Below are positions 45,005 to 58,400 of a stretch of 64,000 nucleotides of DNA, piece after piece. Source of the stretch: Phellopilus nigrolimitatus. Lineage: Eukaryota > Basidiomycota > Agaricomycetes > Hymenochaetales > Hymenochaetaceae. Positions within the stretch are counted from its first letter, which is position 1. The number at the start of each line of letters is the position of its first letter. The stretch is taken from the NCBI GenBank assembly GCA_021029095.1, contig JAJOHG010000035.1, positions 248,001 through 312,000 of the forward strand. The letters are read 5' to 3'. The translations under genes were made by a program, and so were the position numbers. The notes beneath the pieces are model-generated. The model searched no databases. It had not been told where the DNA came from and worked only from the letters and a program-made list of their open reading frames with translations.

Positions 45005-45882
45005 AGTCGAATCACTCCGCTAAAATACTCCTACCCTTTAGTCCTGGAAACATAAGCAATGCAAATGCCGAGTATCAGGTTGACCAACTTTCTCTCCTCG
45101 ATTGTGGTTTTCCGCAAATAACCAATGTAGAAGCGTTCTCTAACTAGTGAGCCGCGCATAGTACTCTCCATCTCAGCGTTACCAAGACTAATTTTCACCG
45201 TCTTATCAGAACGGTTTACCTTGAACATATTGCTGTCGATGCGGCATGGGTTGAAGAGGATTGGGACAGGGCGGCTAGGATGTGACTTTTTTGTGGACAC
45301 TAAACACTTATCTTTTGTAACCGTAAAGTGGCTCATGTAAGAAACCTCGTTAGGGAATAGGGCGGAACAAAATACTATGTTTTCTCGATACTCGCAAATA
45401 AAGGACGTACACGCCTTCTCTGAGTTGCTCAAACACACCGAACATGTCCAATTTACTGGGGAGTATCTGATTCTGCAATCTACCTCATATCCGTATGATT
45501 TTCTCACATGTTACAGCTATCAACCTATCTCAAATCTGTATCTAACCCATCTATATTAACAGTACTTCCATGTTATGTATATTCATTTCCTCCACGGTTC
45601 ATTCCAATCCGATGCGAGATTTATCCAAATGACTAAGCCAATACGTATAGAGCCCACGTTTAACTTCTAGACTGTACAGGCTTTCCCCCCACAAAGACAA
45701 TACTGAAGCTGTCTGCCTGTGCGTATTGTCAAGAGCCTGTAATGTGAATTAGCAGGAAATAGATGGACTAAAAAGTATAGTATCTATAAGACTTTGAGTT
45801 GATTTCTTTATTTTATTTATTCGGCTCAACATACGCCCGAAAAACCGGGAACTAATCTTACACAACGCACGTTTGAACCAGA
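45005..45882. other. Intergenic
   Basis: Convergent 3' flanks of the serine-rich gene and the next Zn2Cys6 gene. A 158-codon minus-strand open frame (45031-45507) has only a GTG start and no motif, so it is not called. Confidence 0.5.
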
Positions 45883-46857
45883 CTACATGGTACCCTCACT
45901 ACTGTAGCGGTGAATGGATGCAGAACCATCTATCACATCACGCTGATACAGTTTCCCATGGTCGAAGCTTTTGGCACCCGGCTGACCTTGGGATTGAGCC
46001 GGAGTCGACGAGTTAAATGTGGGTAAGGCCGAAGTATGGTATGAAGTAAATGCGAGAGGAACTGAAGGATAAGCGTTCGCAAATGCCTCGCTTAGAAGAC
46101 GACCGTTGTAAGAATCAATTTGTATTTTGATATTAATGTAGACATACATTGGCTCGTGCATCTTCTGCCTTGAAGGTCCAGAGGCAGGAGACAGGGATGG
46201 TTGTTCGTAAATTTGCTGATGGTAAGACACCGAATGCTCATTCCAACCTGAAGCCGACTGGGTGTAACTTTTGTAAGCGTACTCGCGGGCAGGCTGTTGC
46301 CCGAAGCCGTGGCTGCCACCTCCTGGGAAAGGGTTTGCAAACATCGGGGCTTCGTTGTTCTTCGTAATTATGACTTTTCAGCGGCACGTCTCTGCTCATT
46401 TCAAAGAGTTACTCACAGGAAGTCCGATTTGCACATGTCCGATACTAGCTACACCACGTATGTCCCCGGCTCCTTCGAGGTTGCTATGTTGGAGCCCAGG
46501 TACGTCAGACTGTGGAGGTGTAATTGGAGGGTCATGGGAATGCATGGTATAAGACGCTTGGCGCTGATTCTTGCTGTGCGACTCGGTCCTCTTGATCGCC
46601 ACGCGTTGCTTCCTCTCAAGCTGTCGTTGAGTTGGACAAGGTCCACCGCAAGCGAGTGACCTTTCCGCACAACGCACACACCCAGATCCACGCTTCTCGC
46701 ACTGATGACAAGAGTGAAAACGAGTAATTTATTGGGTGACCACTGAGAGGCCTGAATATAGTTTGTCCCTTACCTTCAACTTCGCGTTTCTACATTTTTG
46801 ACATGGTGTCTGCCTAATCGCACGTGTATGGGTAAGGGTTTTCTTTGTGGTCCCCAT
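45883..46857 (-). CDS. Zn2Cys6 transcription factor, 262 residues
   Basis: Four exons: 46774-46857, 46417-46701, 46148-46359, 45883-46090, phases consistent. Residues 19-46 are a perfect binuclear zinc cluster: CQKCRNAKLK | CEKRGSGCVRCAERSLAC (C-x2-C-x6-C-x6-C-x2-C-x6-C); the first intron lies between the Lys and the third Cys. A basic stretch (RKQRVAIKR) follows, then Pro/Gln/Ser/Tyr-rich sequence with no fold (SYHQQIYEQPSLSPASGPS). The protein is much shorter than classical Gal4-type regulators (600-1000 residues) and lacks the fungal-specific transcription factor domain. Start ATG 46857 is the only Met upstream of the cluster. Nuclear DNA binding is inferred from the motif. Confidence 0.8.
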
Positions 46858-46907
46858 TTTCAAGGGTCACCGAGTAGGCGTAGAGGAAGGGGCTTTTCTG
46901 TAGAATC

Positions 46908-48111
46908 TTATCTACGACAGCGAGGACGACAGAGAAAGCAGGAGGGTTCATCCCTAAGAGGGTGAGTAGGCAAGGCGAAAGACAGACAAGGCCAACAGTC
47001 GGGTGATAGTCCTAAAATGAGGAGCTCCCAAGAAAGGTGCATGTCATGCAGCATCGCATTCTTTCTTTCGCCGAGTTCTATTAGCACATCGAGTCCAACA
47101 TTGCGCGAGGGCAGGAAGAAAACAGTGTCAATATATACGCGAGAGCAAGTAGCAAAGTCAACATCTGGGTTCGCAACAAAATGGGCACCTTCTGAATGGA
47201 GATGAATTATGTTTAGGATCGTGTCCATAGCCAAAACGATGCGGAGCGAAGCCTCTAGAGTAGCCAACAGAAACCTCTCGGAGAGTCGGCTTTGTTCAAT
47301 GCCAGATTTGATTCTTGGTTCAAGCGTGTCTTTGTCCTGCCTACCCAAAAGGCGATGAACCCGACTGAGACACCATAAACGAAGACCTGATTGCCAAGAA
47401 CCAAATAGGCAAGCAACCAGATTCGAACTGTGATCTCATCGCCCTTTCTCCGCATTCAATTTAGAGTTGTAAGAGATGGCCGAGCCTATCTCTAGAAATC
47501 GGCGGAGAAGATCGAAGTTGGGGTCAAGATTTCGTACCGTACAGCAATCCTTCCAAAGCCGTAATAGTCTCCAAAAAGGAAAAGGCACGAACATGGACTC
47601 ATAGTTCCATCCAGCTGGACGCTTTCTCGATTCGAACTGATCTCGTCTACCTAAAAGTGCAGAAAGAGGTATCTCGATAAGCACGATCGCGCTGATGGGG
47701 TGATGAGTGCCTTACTTGATACCCACGGACTTATGGCCAAGACTCCCAATCTGCTACAAGCCTGTAAAAGAAAAGGCCTGACTGACATCTATGCACTATC
47801 CTGCACTAGGAGAAATGCCACCTGAATCTCAGAACAAGTCGAGTATCCAATACAAAAAGCCAGAAACTTACCGTCCCCCGAAGGAAATGGGAACGTACGC
47901 TGCGTGTGCAATCGGGAAACTTGAGAAAAATCCATCTGTACAGAACAAGGAACAAGGCAGCAAAATAGGTCTCTTTGCGCTCCGTGCAGGCGCCAAGCGC
48001 ACAATATTGCTGTAATATTTGGTGGGTAAAATCTCGCGAAGTACCTAGATCTTCGCAGACGAGTTGCCTGGGGATGAATGAACAGCTGTAGACAACAACA
48101 TCACAAAGCAT
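46908..48111 (-). other. Possible remnant of a membrane protein gene
   Basis: Minus-strand frames with hydrophobic segments (IWLLAYLVLGNQVFVYGVSVGFIAFWVGR at 47350-47440; RFLLATLEASLRIVLAMDTILNIIHLH and FATCSRVYIDTVFFLPSRN at 47060-47290). Their order vaguely resembles the fungal seven-helix DUF6534 proteins, but the two parts are in different frames with no usable intron between them, so if real it is broken. Low confidence. Confidence 0.25.
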
Positions 48112-48797
48112 CCGCTCTTGAGCTCTTTCAAGTCACCGCCTTCCTCGGCGCAGCAAGCTGCAGACGGGCTGAATCATTTTTTGGCGACATTTATGATCCG
48201 ACTAAGATAGAGTCGGTTCACATCCCGCTACTATCGTCACAGTGTGACGATCATGTGATGATGCTTTGTATTCGGCTCGCATGACATTTGCTCTCCCAAT
48301 TTTCCCTAGCTACAACGTGTGCCTTCCGTTTCGGCATAGATAAATAAGTAGGGTCAGCGTGCTTAAATTTCAGAATACGATGGCGTTTTGCGTACATGCG
48401 TCGATGCGACTGGCTCTTCCTTATTCAATTTCAATAGTTCACGCCTGTTTAAACACTGCTCGTCATTACGCTGCACGACCAGCTCGAAAATAATTGTGTC
48501 AGCTTATTCTCACAGTACATGGTTTGTTCCATACATAATATTTTACAAATGTCCTGATGCTTGGGCCTATCACCAGTCAGACCAAAAACTGACATATCAC
48601 TTCACGTGAGAGTAGTAGAATATGTACCTTAAGTAACAGGGCGGGGTGACGTAAGCACATCATCTATCATCTGCGACGGCAATGTGCCAGAGAACGACTC
48701 ATTGCAGCAATATAGATACTGAGAAGAGTATTATACATTAATATGTGAAGTGCATGTAACTACAGTAATCATGATGAGTAAACTATCTCGAACAAGC

Positions 48798-49786
48798 TCA
48801 CGTCTTCTCTCGGATGGACAGGCTCCTACCGCGTCTCCCGGAATTGTAAAGAATAACCCTCGACGCAGCATAAAGTGTAAGAAGAATGAAAAATGCTGTC
48901 ATAGATATAATTATGGAAGTTTCATCGATCGTCTCCAACATGGCGAGAACCGTGCTTGCTATGAAAGAGAATACGGACACATGTGCGAAAAATGTTGGGC
49001 TTTTATAACCCATCCAATCCTATGGTGAAAAGTCATGAGAAAGGGCGTAGACATGTAAGAGACATGAAACTGGCTCACTGTCATATTCCTTGGCGTCATT
49101 CTCTTAGACGAATCCACATCACTCTTTTTGTCATCGACCCGCAGAGTAGTCAAAAGCACCTCATACGTCAACTTTATCCCAATAAATGAAGACGTAATGG
49201 ATATGAAAAGCAAGGAAGATAGAGTCCCCATGCTCTTGCGTTTGGATACTATAATGTCTTGCAGTAACGAGAGTAGCGCTGGTCCGGCCAATCCAATTAC
49301 TGTGGACATCTGAGAGTATTAGGGTCACTAAAGTATCCAGCAGATCATTAAACATTTTCGAGAACCATACCATGAAATATGCGCATGGCCCTAGGTCGGT
49401 GCGCAAGAAAACACAATTTGAAGATTGAAGATCATTAACTGTGATGAAAACAAATTAGCCATGCACTACGAATATTGTGAGTTCTTACTACAAAGGGCGG
49501 TACGAATCTGCTCCAGTTTCTCCTCGGTATTTGAAAGTCGAGTCATTAAAATTTCTGCATTTGTGTGAGAACTCGATGACCTGAATTCGCCAAGTTCATA
49601 AGGATGTCAGAACATACCATTCATTTTAACCAGATCACCGTCTTGAGTTGAGCGCGACATAGGGTCAAAGCGCAATTCATCTAGAGGAACCGGTATTGGG
49701 GACGTCGAAAAACGCTCAGTACACGTTACAGATGCACGCGTATCGGAAGAGCAATCGGGCCGTCCATTCGTGCTATCTTCGTCCAT
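48798..49786 (-). CDS. Small membrane protein, 214 residues, unknown function
   Basis: Five exons: 49618-49786, 49492-49554, 49371-49438, 49167-49309, 48798-48999, phases consistent. The first 95 residues are soluble and polar (start ATG 49786), with a short helical stretch TRLSNTEEKLEQIRTAL that could form a coiled coil. Then come hydrophobic helices: IGLAGPALLSLLQDIIV, SLLFISITSSFIGIKL, FFAHVSVFSFIASTVLAML, and SIIISMTAFFILLTLYAASRVILY, giving about four membrane segments, and a basic tail (SGRRGRSLSIREK). No signal peptide is present, so the N-terminus is probably cytosolic. I do not recognise the family. The acceptor of the last intron (AAAAG) is weak, so the third helix boundary may shift. 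Confidence 0.6.
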
Positions 49787-50980
49787 AGTGCGTAGAATCT
49801 ATAGTAGTCCTGAGCAAGTGCCTTTATATACGTTTCAGTTATATCCTTCCAGGAGTTATGAGCCATGGGAGACAGTAGAAATAGCCTTGAAAGCACTATT
49901 ATGGAGAAGCGCCGAGTAAAGAACAAACTCCGAGAGTCAAAGAGTTTTCAGGCGTGAAAGAAAGTCGCCTCAAAGAAGACGACTGTTTTAGGCGATTACT
50001 TCAAGGCTTCGTCGTAACGTGAAAGTCGACACCACCGAACCGGTGAGCGGAGCCGGGACTGAATACAAAGAACGACGACTCGGAGAAAAGAGCGTCAGCG
50101 AACGAGCCCGTGGGCTAACTCGCCCATATGTATCACCGTAGATCTAAACACCGTGGTAAAACGCCTGACGCCACACTCTTCTAGCCCCACACCCATTTTT
50201 AACGACGCCTCGCAAACGCGACGCTGAGGACTGAAGCGTCTGATTTCTATGCCGGATGTTGTAACACTGAAGGGCACATCTCAGTAATCGCTCTTTGTTG
50301 ATGTCTAAAGCGCACATTTCATACCGAGCTCGAGACTGCTTTTGAAATACTGTAGTTAAACTTTACGTGCATGGGCCATGTAGAGAGCCGCTGCTGGCAG
50401 CTGAGAATCATTCGGAAGCCGACTCGCAGAATGGCAAACAAGTCAGATCTGCGAAGACAAAGCATAGAGTAGAGCGAGCCTGTAAGCACACGAGATCGCG
50501 ACCCGGGACAAGTAGCAAAGTCCATGGTTTGGTCGTTGGCCTTGGGTACCAGACACGACTCGGCATAAACGGCAATTAGTTATGTAATTATGTCTAATGT
50601 AAGCATATTATTAAGTACATCAAGCTTGCAAGGGAAAAAATATTGACAACGAAAATGAATCGAAAGGCCATGGTATGAAATAAATCATAAGAGATGAGTA
50701 TGATTGAAATCCGTGATTGCTTGTTTAGAATCTGAACTTGAAATCAAACGAAGACCCGCTAAAATGCTGATTAAAACATACTATTACCACGACGCCCGAG
50801 GGTAAACTAAACCAGCTGTTACGCTGATTCGACAGAAGAGCAACCTCCTCGAAGAAGTATCCGACAATTCGAAAGGAAGGGTCGATCGATCATCCAAGCG
50901 CGCTTGGATCAGTGCAAAAAAAAGCGGGAGATGAGACGAGCACTGATAGCAGCGCTGAAACGGAGGTGCGGACGAAGCAG
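49787..50980. other. Intergenic
   Basis: Upstream region of the membrane protein gene and 3' flank of the next Zn2Cys6 gene. No coding motif was seen. Confidence 0.5.
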
Positions 50981-52471
50981 TTACTGCGACCAGTCATAAT
51001 ATTCGAGTGCATCGTAAGCATTCGGACTCGGATATGCAGAGCTAGGACAATTCCTACTGGGAGGGGACGTTATGGTTTGAAGCTCGCTCGCCCCCGGCCA
51101 AGGGGATGGTGACTGCGAGAAGTGCGGTGGTGAGAGGTTTAGGGGCATGCCCTCGGAACTGCGAGATTCCGCGAACGAGGGGGAGATTTCTGACGCATGA
51201 ATGCGTGGACGTAAATAACCAACTCGGCCATCATGGCGGGACTGGGCATTCTGCTCGAATCGAAAGTTCTGCGAAGACGCCCTCGTATCTAGGAGTGATG
51301 CTTGGGTAAAAGGCATCATGGTGGTTGCGGTATTTTCCGGCCCCACGGGAACTTGCGAAGCGATGAAATCGGGATTGGAGTTCGAGGAGAGGTCCATATC
51401 CACGGAGGACGTCGCTGATGGTAAATCAAAGCTATCCCGCGCACGATGGTCAAGATGAGCCTGCTGAAAACGGTATGGCTGTTGCGTTTGCCGAGGAAAA
51501 GATGAAGACTCGCTGCTAAAAACTGCCGACAGACGATGTCCAAGCTCCATGTCCAACACGTGCTGGGGCGCAAAGTCAAAGATAGACACGGAGTCAATGT
51601 CGTCCGGCGCATGAAGGGGAAGCAGAGGCTCATTATACGCTCCCGCTGGGGAGGAGCCAAGGTCGATGTTTGCATGATGGGCGGTGTGAGTAGCATGTGC
51701 AGAGCTCGTCATGCTGACACGTTCAACTGGATAATGTGGAAGGGACGAGGGCGCGACTGACGGCGAGAAACTCGTTGTACGATGACAAGCAGTCGCCGCG
51801 CTGGCTCTAGAGAAATTCGGAACAGAGTACGAGCGCTGGCTATACAGATGAGTATTGCGCTGGAGCTTCGGTGACGAGTAATTGTGTTGAGTCTGGGAAG
51901 GAGTCACCGCAGAAGGGAAGCCTGAACTCTGCACGGCTTCAAATATTTCGTCTTGATTGAGGTGCGCGGGTGACGGAGTATCAAGCCCAGATTCCGTCCT
52001 GCTCGGCGATTGATTTGGCGAGCTGGTGGTCGGCCAGATGAAGGACGAGCTGAGGGATGCTGCATCCTCTTCGGTGAGAGTGAGCACGAGGGATGATCTC
52101 GAAAGAACGCACGATTGTTTGGAAAGATAAACACATCTGGCACGGGCGCATCGAGGCGAACGTCATCAGCACTTTGACCGGCACAGACGCATTGGCTTCT
52201 GCTTTTATGAGGCGTGTACGTGCACTGCGTGCCATTCAGGTGACATCGCCGGCATAGCGGCTTTTCACCATCGCACTGCATCGACGCTCGTAAGAACAAC
52301 TTCTAGACGACTAAGAGAATCAAAATATGGACATGCCTTCTTCTGCGAGCGTCGACATTCATCGCAGGCATGCTTGGTGCGAGCTCGTTTGGATCTTCCG
52401 GAGTCAGCGGAGATCGACGCAGACAATGTCTGATGGACGCGAGAAGTGCTTGAGACGTTCTGAGTAGCCAT
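50981..52471 (-). CDS. Zn2Cys6 transcription factor, 453 residues
   Basis: Three exons: 52337-52471, 52135-52275, 50981-52066. Residues 36-63 form a perfect zinc cluster, CDECRRSQKK | CDGEKPLCRRCHLNGTQC (C-x2-C-x6-C-x6-C-x2-C-x6-C). The intron before the third Cys (52276-52336) starts with GCATGT, a GC-AG intron; no GT donor keeps the cluster in frame. The second intron (52067-52134) is the most consistent choice but not the only one. The remaining 360 residues are Ser/Pro/Gln-rich with acidic-hydrophobic patches (DIDSVSIFDFAPQHVLDMEL, DSFDLPSATSSVDMDL), probably an activation region; a fungal-specific regulatory domain is missing. A basic SGRSKRARTK precedes the cluster. Confidence 0.82.
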
Positions 52472-55400
52472 TTATATCTCAAGCAGAGATTGGGGTGGGA
52501 TTATGTGGGAGGACAATGCTCTAAAAGAAAACACGACGCGGGCTCATGGTCTTATAAGCTAGCCGATTAATTTAGCACTGAAGCGCGAAGCAAAGAAATA
52601 AAATCACATAACATTATGAAAGGAAGGTTTAGACGGTGTAATGATCCGACCTACGTACACCTTCAAGGGCACGACACGTTTCGAAGGTGATCGTGAGTCT
52701 GCCATGGAGTTTTCAGGCTCCAGGGCTTCAATAATTCTACGGTCAGGTCCAGAGTTTATGGGATCGGTTCGAGGGAGGTCCTGATTTGTAAGCAATGGCG
52801 CCGTCTAACCGAAAAGTACAAGGCACATCTGTCGAGCTCTGCCACTCTCATCCGCCATGTGCTTTACTCACCACATATTTTACATCGCCGACGCAGCGCT
52901 TCGGTCACAGCTTCCACTCCTGCTTAACATGCATCGTCAGCTTCTCGAACATTCACGAGTATAGACTTTTCGTTTCTCCTCGACTCTCCCCTGACTTCGG
53001 AAAACACCTTTTTTTTCGCCCTTTCTCATCAAGATGGTCAGTGACTTCGACTTCGAGATGCACGGCCTCGTGATGTACTTCGAAAGCATGACCATGGTTG
53101 AAATGGTCCTTCGAGCCGGATAGTTCAAGCCACGCGTCCGAGCAAAGATTTTCACAGTCGAAGCAGTGTTCTGTGTTCGGATCGACACGCTTGCTTCCAG
53201 TAATTCTGCCTGCACAAACGGACGCCGAATCTCAATTTCAGCGTAAACTACAGTCGATGTCCAATTCTTTTCTTCCAATTCTCTCGGGAATTGATACTGA
53301 AGTGATCATACTACTAGGTAATCGGTGGTGATTTCATCGGCAGATCCACATAGAAACATCAAAGTTCCGATCTCGCGTTCGGGTGGATTATTGGCAGGAT
53401 GGGTCCTCACCTTCTGTTTTCAAAGTAAGCTCACCGTGTCGAGTTCTTCAGAACATTTTCTTTTGGATTGGAAGTCTCTTCTTCCAAGGTTGTTGATTTG
53501 CACGTGAAGCAATTTTGGTCAAATTCCACGGCTTTCGGGATTAATGGGTACGTAATTCACGCCGAATTCAAACTACTATTTATTTGCAAAGCGGGCACTA
53601 TCGACACTCAGAACGATCCGCCCCGTCCTTCCTGCTTTCGCAAGTAAACATTGATGCACCTTTTCGGTCTTGAGGATAGCGAGTGTCTGAGGATACTTTC
53701 AATGATCCGTGAATTGTAATCGAATCAGGTATTCTCTCTCTCCGATACGTGTCTAGCCCTAGCCTCACGAGGAGTACCCAAAACACAAGCAGAATGAGGT
53801 TCGCATTTCTCCGAATTGCCGTCAGAAGAAAGAAAACAATATCGATTATAACTTCTACCCCAGGTTACCTGGCCGCTCTACTTTTCGACTTCTTGGCGAC
53901 TCTGAAAGATTTCTACTCGGCGTCACGGGCACTTGGGTCTTGTTCATCAAGAAATGTCTTCCGCGTTGGTGTCCCTCCGAGGGTTCAGGAGCCGCACATC
54001 AAATTCAGTCTTAGATTAAGCCTGATCGAGACGGGCATTTTTGACATGTGAAAGGCAGATGTATACAACGAATGGCCCGACATCGCCAGGCTCGAATGGT
54101 GCCAATCTTGTTACGACACATTATACATTATGTGTACTCCTTGCATCTCTACTCTTGAATTTCTAAACAGGGAACGACTATACGACCCATACGCGATAGA
54201 TAAAAAACCGATTGTCAATCCGTGCCGGCGACGTACGGGCGAAACATTTCTGATCAGATTTGGTTCCCGCAGGGATCTGTTGGCATGGGTCTGAAGTCCG
54301 GTGGCTCCGCCAACTCTACCCTCCGGAGAGTAGAGAGATTCTCAAATCTGCGATCCTGATGCGACTCTTCAACCTTCCGTCGACGGAGGCGGCGATGACC
54401 TAAAATCACAATCTCGTGCGTCTCCATTTTGGCGTTTCCAGACCTGTTATTTCGTCTGTTACTTGATCATCGAGGCTGGCAGCTCACAAAAGCCTTTCCC
54501 TTTTTCTGTATATCTTTCGGGGTCCAGCTTTACTTACTTCATGTAAGCAATTGACGTTTTTCAATGTGAGATTCCAGCTTTTTATATCTCCGAAAGAAAG
54601 GTTATATTTGTTAATGTATTTTGAGCTCCTGGCCACCGAACGCTACAGAGCAAGATTTTAGAGCTTTGTGGCTGGATATCGTTCAATTACGGCCACAAAC
54701 TATTGTTTTTATATTCAAGACGTTTTACGACGTCCACATCTGCAGTCAGGTTCGAACAAAAACGGTCCGCGGTGAGAATATCTCTTGCGAGAACAGGGTC
54801 ACGGAAGTCTAGTACTTAGGATTTCGGGTTAATTATTCTCGATATATGCACGACGGAACTTCGCACACTCACCATTCAGCGATGAACTAACCGGGAAAAA
54901 GGACATTCTACGAAATTGATTGTATGGATAACCAACTCCCGTATACTGACGGTCTAGACATAGAAGATTCGGGGTTTCTATAAGGCAGAACACCGAGGAA
55001 GTGCAATGGTCTAATTAGCGTGTAATCGTCTACCTCATTCAGACAAGTTGAAGTATGTCCGAAATGCTTTTCTTACATGTCAGTCTTGTGATACCACGGG
55101 AGAATGTATACTAATACAGCGCGACTTCAGCTTTGAACAGAAAATACCGGAGAAATAAACCATGCCGCTGATGTCAGCCATGAAGTTCCCATTTCTATCC
55201 ATGAGTGGCGTTAACCTACGAAGTGATCGCGGTTCGTGATGACCAATAGCCCAGAACTCAGGCGGGTCCCCGGGTTTTAAAGTAAACCACCTGAACGACG
55301 CTGGATCGGGCCGAAGTGATTCTAGCCTTCTCAATGCCCCCCTCACGCTTTTCTTTCAAGAGAGGCAGTCCGAAGGCTGCTCAATGTGAACGACGCACTT

Positions 55401-58400
55401 CCGTCCCTTTAGCAGACGTGTATTGGTCGGTTCCTTTTAAAGAGTCGCCTTAGCTAGAAAAGATCTATGAAATTACTCCCAAATTAGGGGCCACTTCTGC
55501 TTTGCTTTTTTGTACGGTTTCTTAATTGCATTATCCGCTCACTCCTGCCGATACTCGAGGAAATTATACTATGTCCGAGCTTCAAGTGGTTCTAATCTGG
55601 TACGCATCTTTCCTGTGGGATTGGACTCGCGTCCTCCGGGTAGCCGCATGTATGTTGGTAACGCTTCCTTAACTTGCTTCGGAGAAAAGAACATTTTCAT
55701 ATACGATCTTGCTTGTGAGTCAAGGCTAACGTCGTTGTTTCATTAGGTCCATATCCTTTACGTTTATAAGTTCTCTTGGTTGATGGTGGATCGATATTCA
55801 CTATCAACATTGGCTAAGGAATGTATTATTTTCTCTTTCTTTACATTGGCCCCACAACTTAATGAACCTTAATGACGAGCTTCTTCGCTGATATGCGTGA
55901 TCTTCGATTTATGTTTAGGTTATTCGGTCCGCGGTGTAATAGAATAATTATCGATTATAAGACTGGAAACCATCGACTGTAAGTATTGTAAGTACTTATG
56001 ACCAGAGCTCTTCCGAGACGCTGTAGTGCTCGCTTCGAGCATCGCGTGGTCTCGACTTTTTCTAATCGGCTTCATTAGATATTAAGATATACCGTTCAGA
56101 AGCGACTGGTGTGTACTCACTTCCCTCGTCAGGACGCGCGGCTCGACGTAGAGTTGATCGATTTCATATTTCTCATCTTCAGGTTCACCCCTGTTAGATA
56201 ATTCTACCGAGTAAATAACTGAGATTCGGAAGGCAGCTGACTGTCATGATAATAATGGATACGGTCCGTTCTTTGTATCATCAAATACTGCCTAGTTTCT
56301 CTGTTAGAACACTTCTATAACAAGTACCATTGTCAGTCGTTCTACATGTCTACAGCGTAAAGAAAAATTGAGCATCGAGCTTCTTAACTTGAAACGAGCT
56401 TAGCACTGAGCTCGTCATGCTCAGTAGTTATGTGCGACTCCGTTGAAGTAAGCCGTTTTTCCTGTTACAAGAACGTGCCTCGCCTATGTAGCGGTTCCGG
56501 GTAGACTCGCCGACTGAACGTATTAATTGCTGTACCGGCAATGACATTGGAATTTCGTTAGCGGCGTTAGAGTCCATAATAAGAGAACTATAGGCGATGA
56601 GATCAAACCTACGAAAAGTCTCAGAAGCAATTCCAGGATCGGAGTCGGCCTGTTGGAATTTTTGCGAACACGCAAAGACTGTTTTGGGGCTACGGACATA
56701 TCGGGTAGATTAGTAAGCAACTAGCATACAGCCTTCACACAACATCAAGTGCCCGAAGGCATATCAATAGGCCCGAAAGCTACAATAAAATCACATTTGA
56801 TTGTCTAATGAAGCGCTTTGCCTTTCTCAAATACGTTACACAATGCCTGAAAGTCTCGGGTAGGTGGCGAATTGCAAGCACGGCTTGAAAGACAAACTGA
56901 GGTGTACTGAACCAGTAAACACACCAAAGAAGCAAACACGCACGAGTGATGACAAAGCACCAAAGCGTACTTAGAACGAGTAGAGTTTTGGTAGGAACGC
57001 ATAATAGTAGTGATGCCTTCGCTCGTCTTGAGGCTGATGAACGCGGGACGAGCTTTGCCCTGCCACAAGAATAGATCCGCATTGCTGGCAGTTGACAGCC
57101 GCCAGGTGTCCTAAAAAGGATTTGTCCCGGAAAGAGATTATTCAGTGAATCTAGGAAGTGCAAAGCCTTTAAGCACATCTTAAATTATATTACATGTGAC
57201 CGGCACGCAAGAGCAGGCCAAGAAAAACCTGACAAAATGTAGACTCGGGATTTTATCAGAGTTCTGCAGAGTATTGATTCAACACGACATCTGTACTCTA
57301 GATGAAGCAGGACTTAGTAGGATTCGTGACAACAGAATTTGAAGATGTTCAAGGCGTTCACGGGAAGTCCGTGAAAATGTTGTAGTTATGTCACTTTCAG
57401 TAAACTTATAATTCCAAATTGGGGTTTAACTGTCAACTAGGATGCTGCCGCCATCGCAGTGCTTCGGTTTTGGATAGAAGAACCCTCAAGAGACCCTATG
57501 TACGCTTTAAAAGCCGCTGACTCTGGACGCCAACATGCATTCTCATTCACTGCTCAAAACCTCATAATTTGTGGTCACGCAACGATGATGGGACGACCAA
57601 ACCCTTCGATAGGTTCTGGTTCGAGAGTTCATTGTACGACTTCCAATAGCTCGCATCACAGTGTCAGGAACTTTAGGTAAGGAATTTATAACAGATGGAA
57701 TTTCACAAGAATACTAGTAAACTGCTCAGTAGCAGCCTCTCGCATCCATGCTTAAAATGGCTCACCAACAGCATTATCTCGATAGGAGAGGGAATCTCAA
57801 GAATGTGTGCCTTCGGTGAGTTACGTCTTTATGCTATGCAATCGTATCTCACAATATTCTGGGGTGTTTTATTCTAGAGTCGAGGGAGTTCTGCAGATAC
57901 AAAGATGAGAAACTCAAGACTCAGAAGACACGTTAGACGACATTCAATCTCCTCTCAGTATCATCGTAATCTGGAAATATATGTGCGATATTTTCCCATG
58001 TCCACATATGAACTTGACACCTAAGGCATTCTCCAGCATACTTTTTCAGACGACAGTCATACAAGTGCAACATTCATGCTACGCCATTAGACCTCTTACA
58101 TATAACCGCATATATTTATTCCGAACATCCAATCAGTACATTGAGGCGAAGAGCGTGTATATGTTTTATGACATCAATACACTCGTACAGCTGAGCTCTG
58201 CCCGGACGACTAGTCGAACTAGATATTCCCAAGACTTTAACCTGCCAGCAAATTCATCGCTTTGGATGCTTGAGGTCTTCAAGCTGCTCGATATCAAAGA
58301 TAACAACAATGTTCCTCATTTCTGAAAATGAAGAAGCTTGTATCAACTCTAGCACGGCTGCTATCAATTATAACATGTCTCACATAAGAAAGGACACTTT

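Noticed and set aside
45031..45507. 158-codon minus-strand open frame
   Set aside because: It starts only with GTG, has no introns or motif, and lies in a convergent 3' region.
46908..48111. Functional DUF6534-type seven-helix receptor
   Set aside because: Hydrophobic parts are in different frames with no usable splice sites; kept only as a low-confidence remnant.
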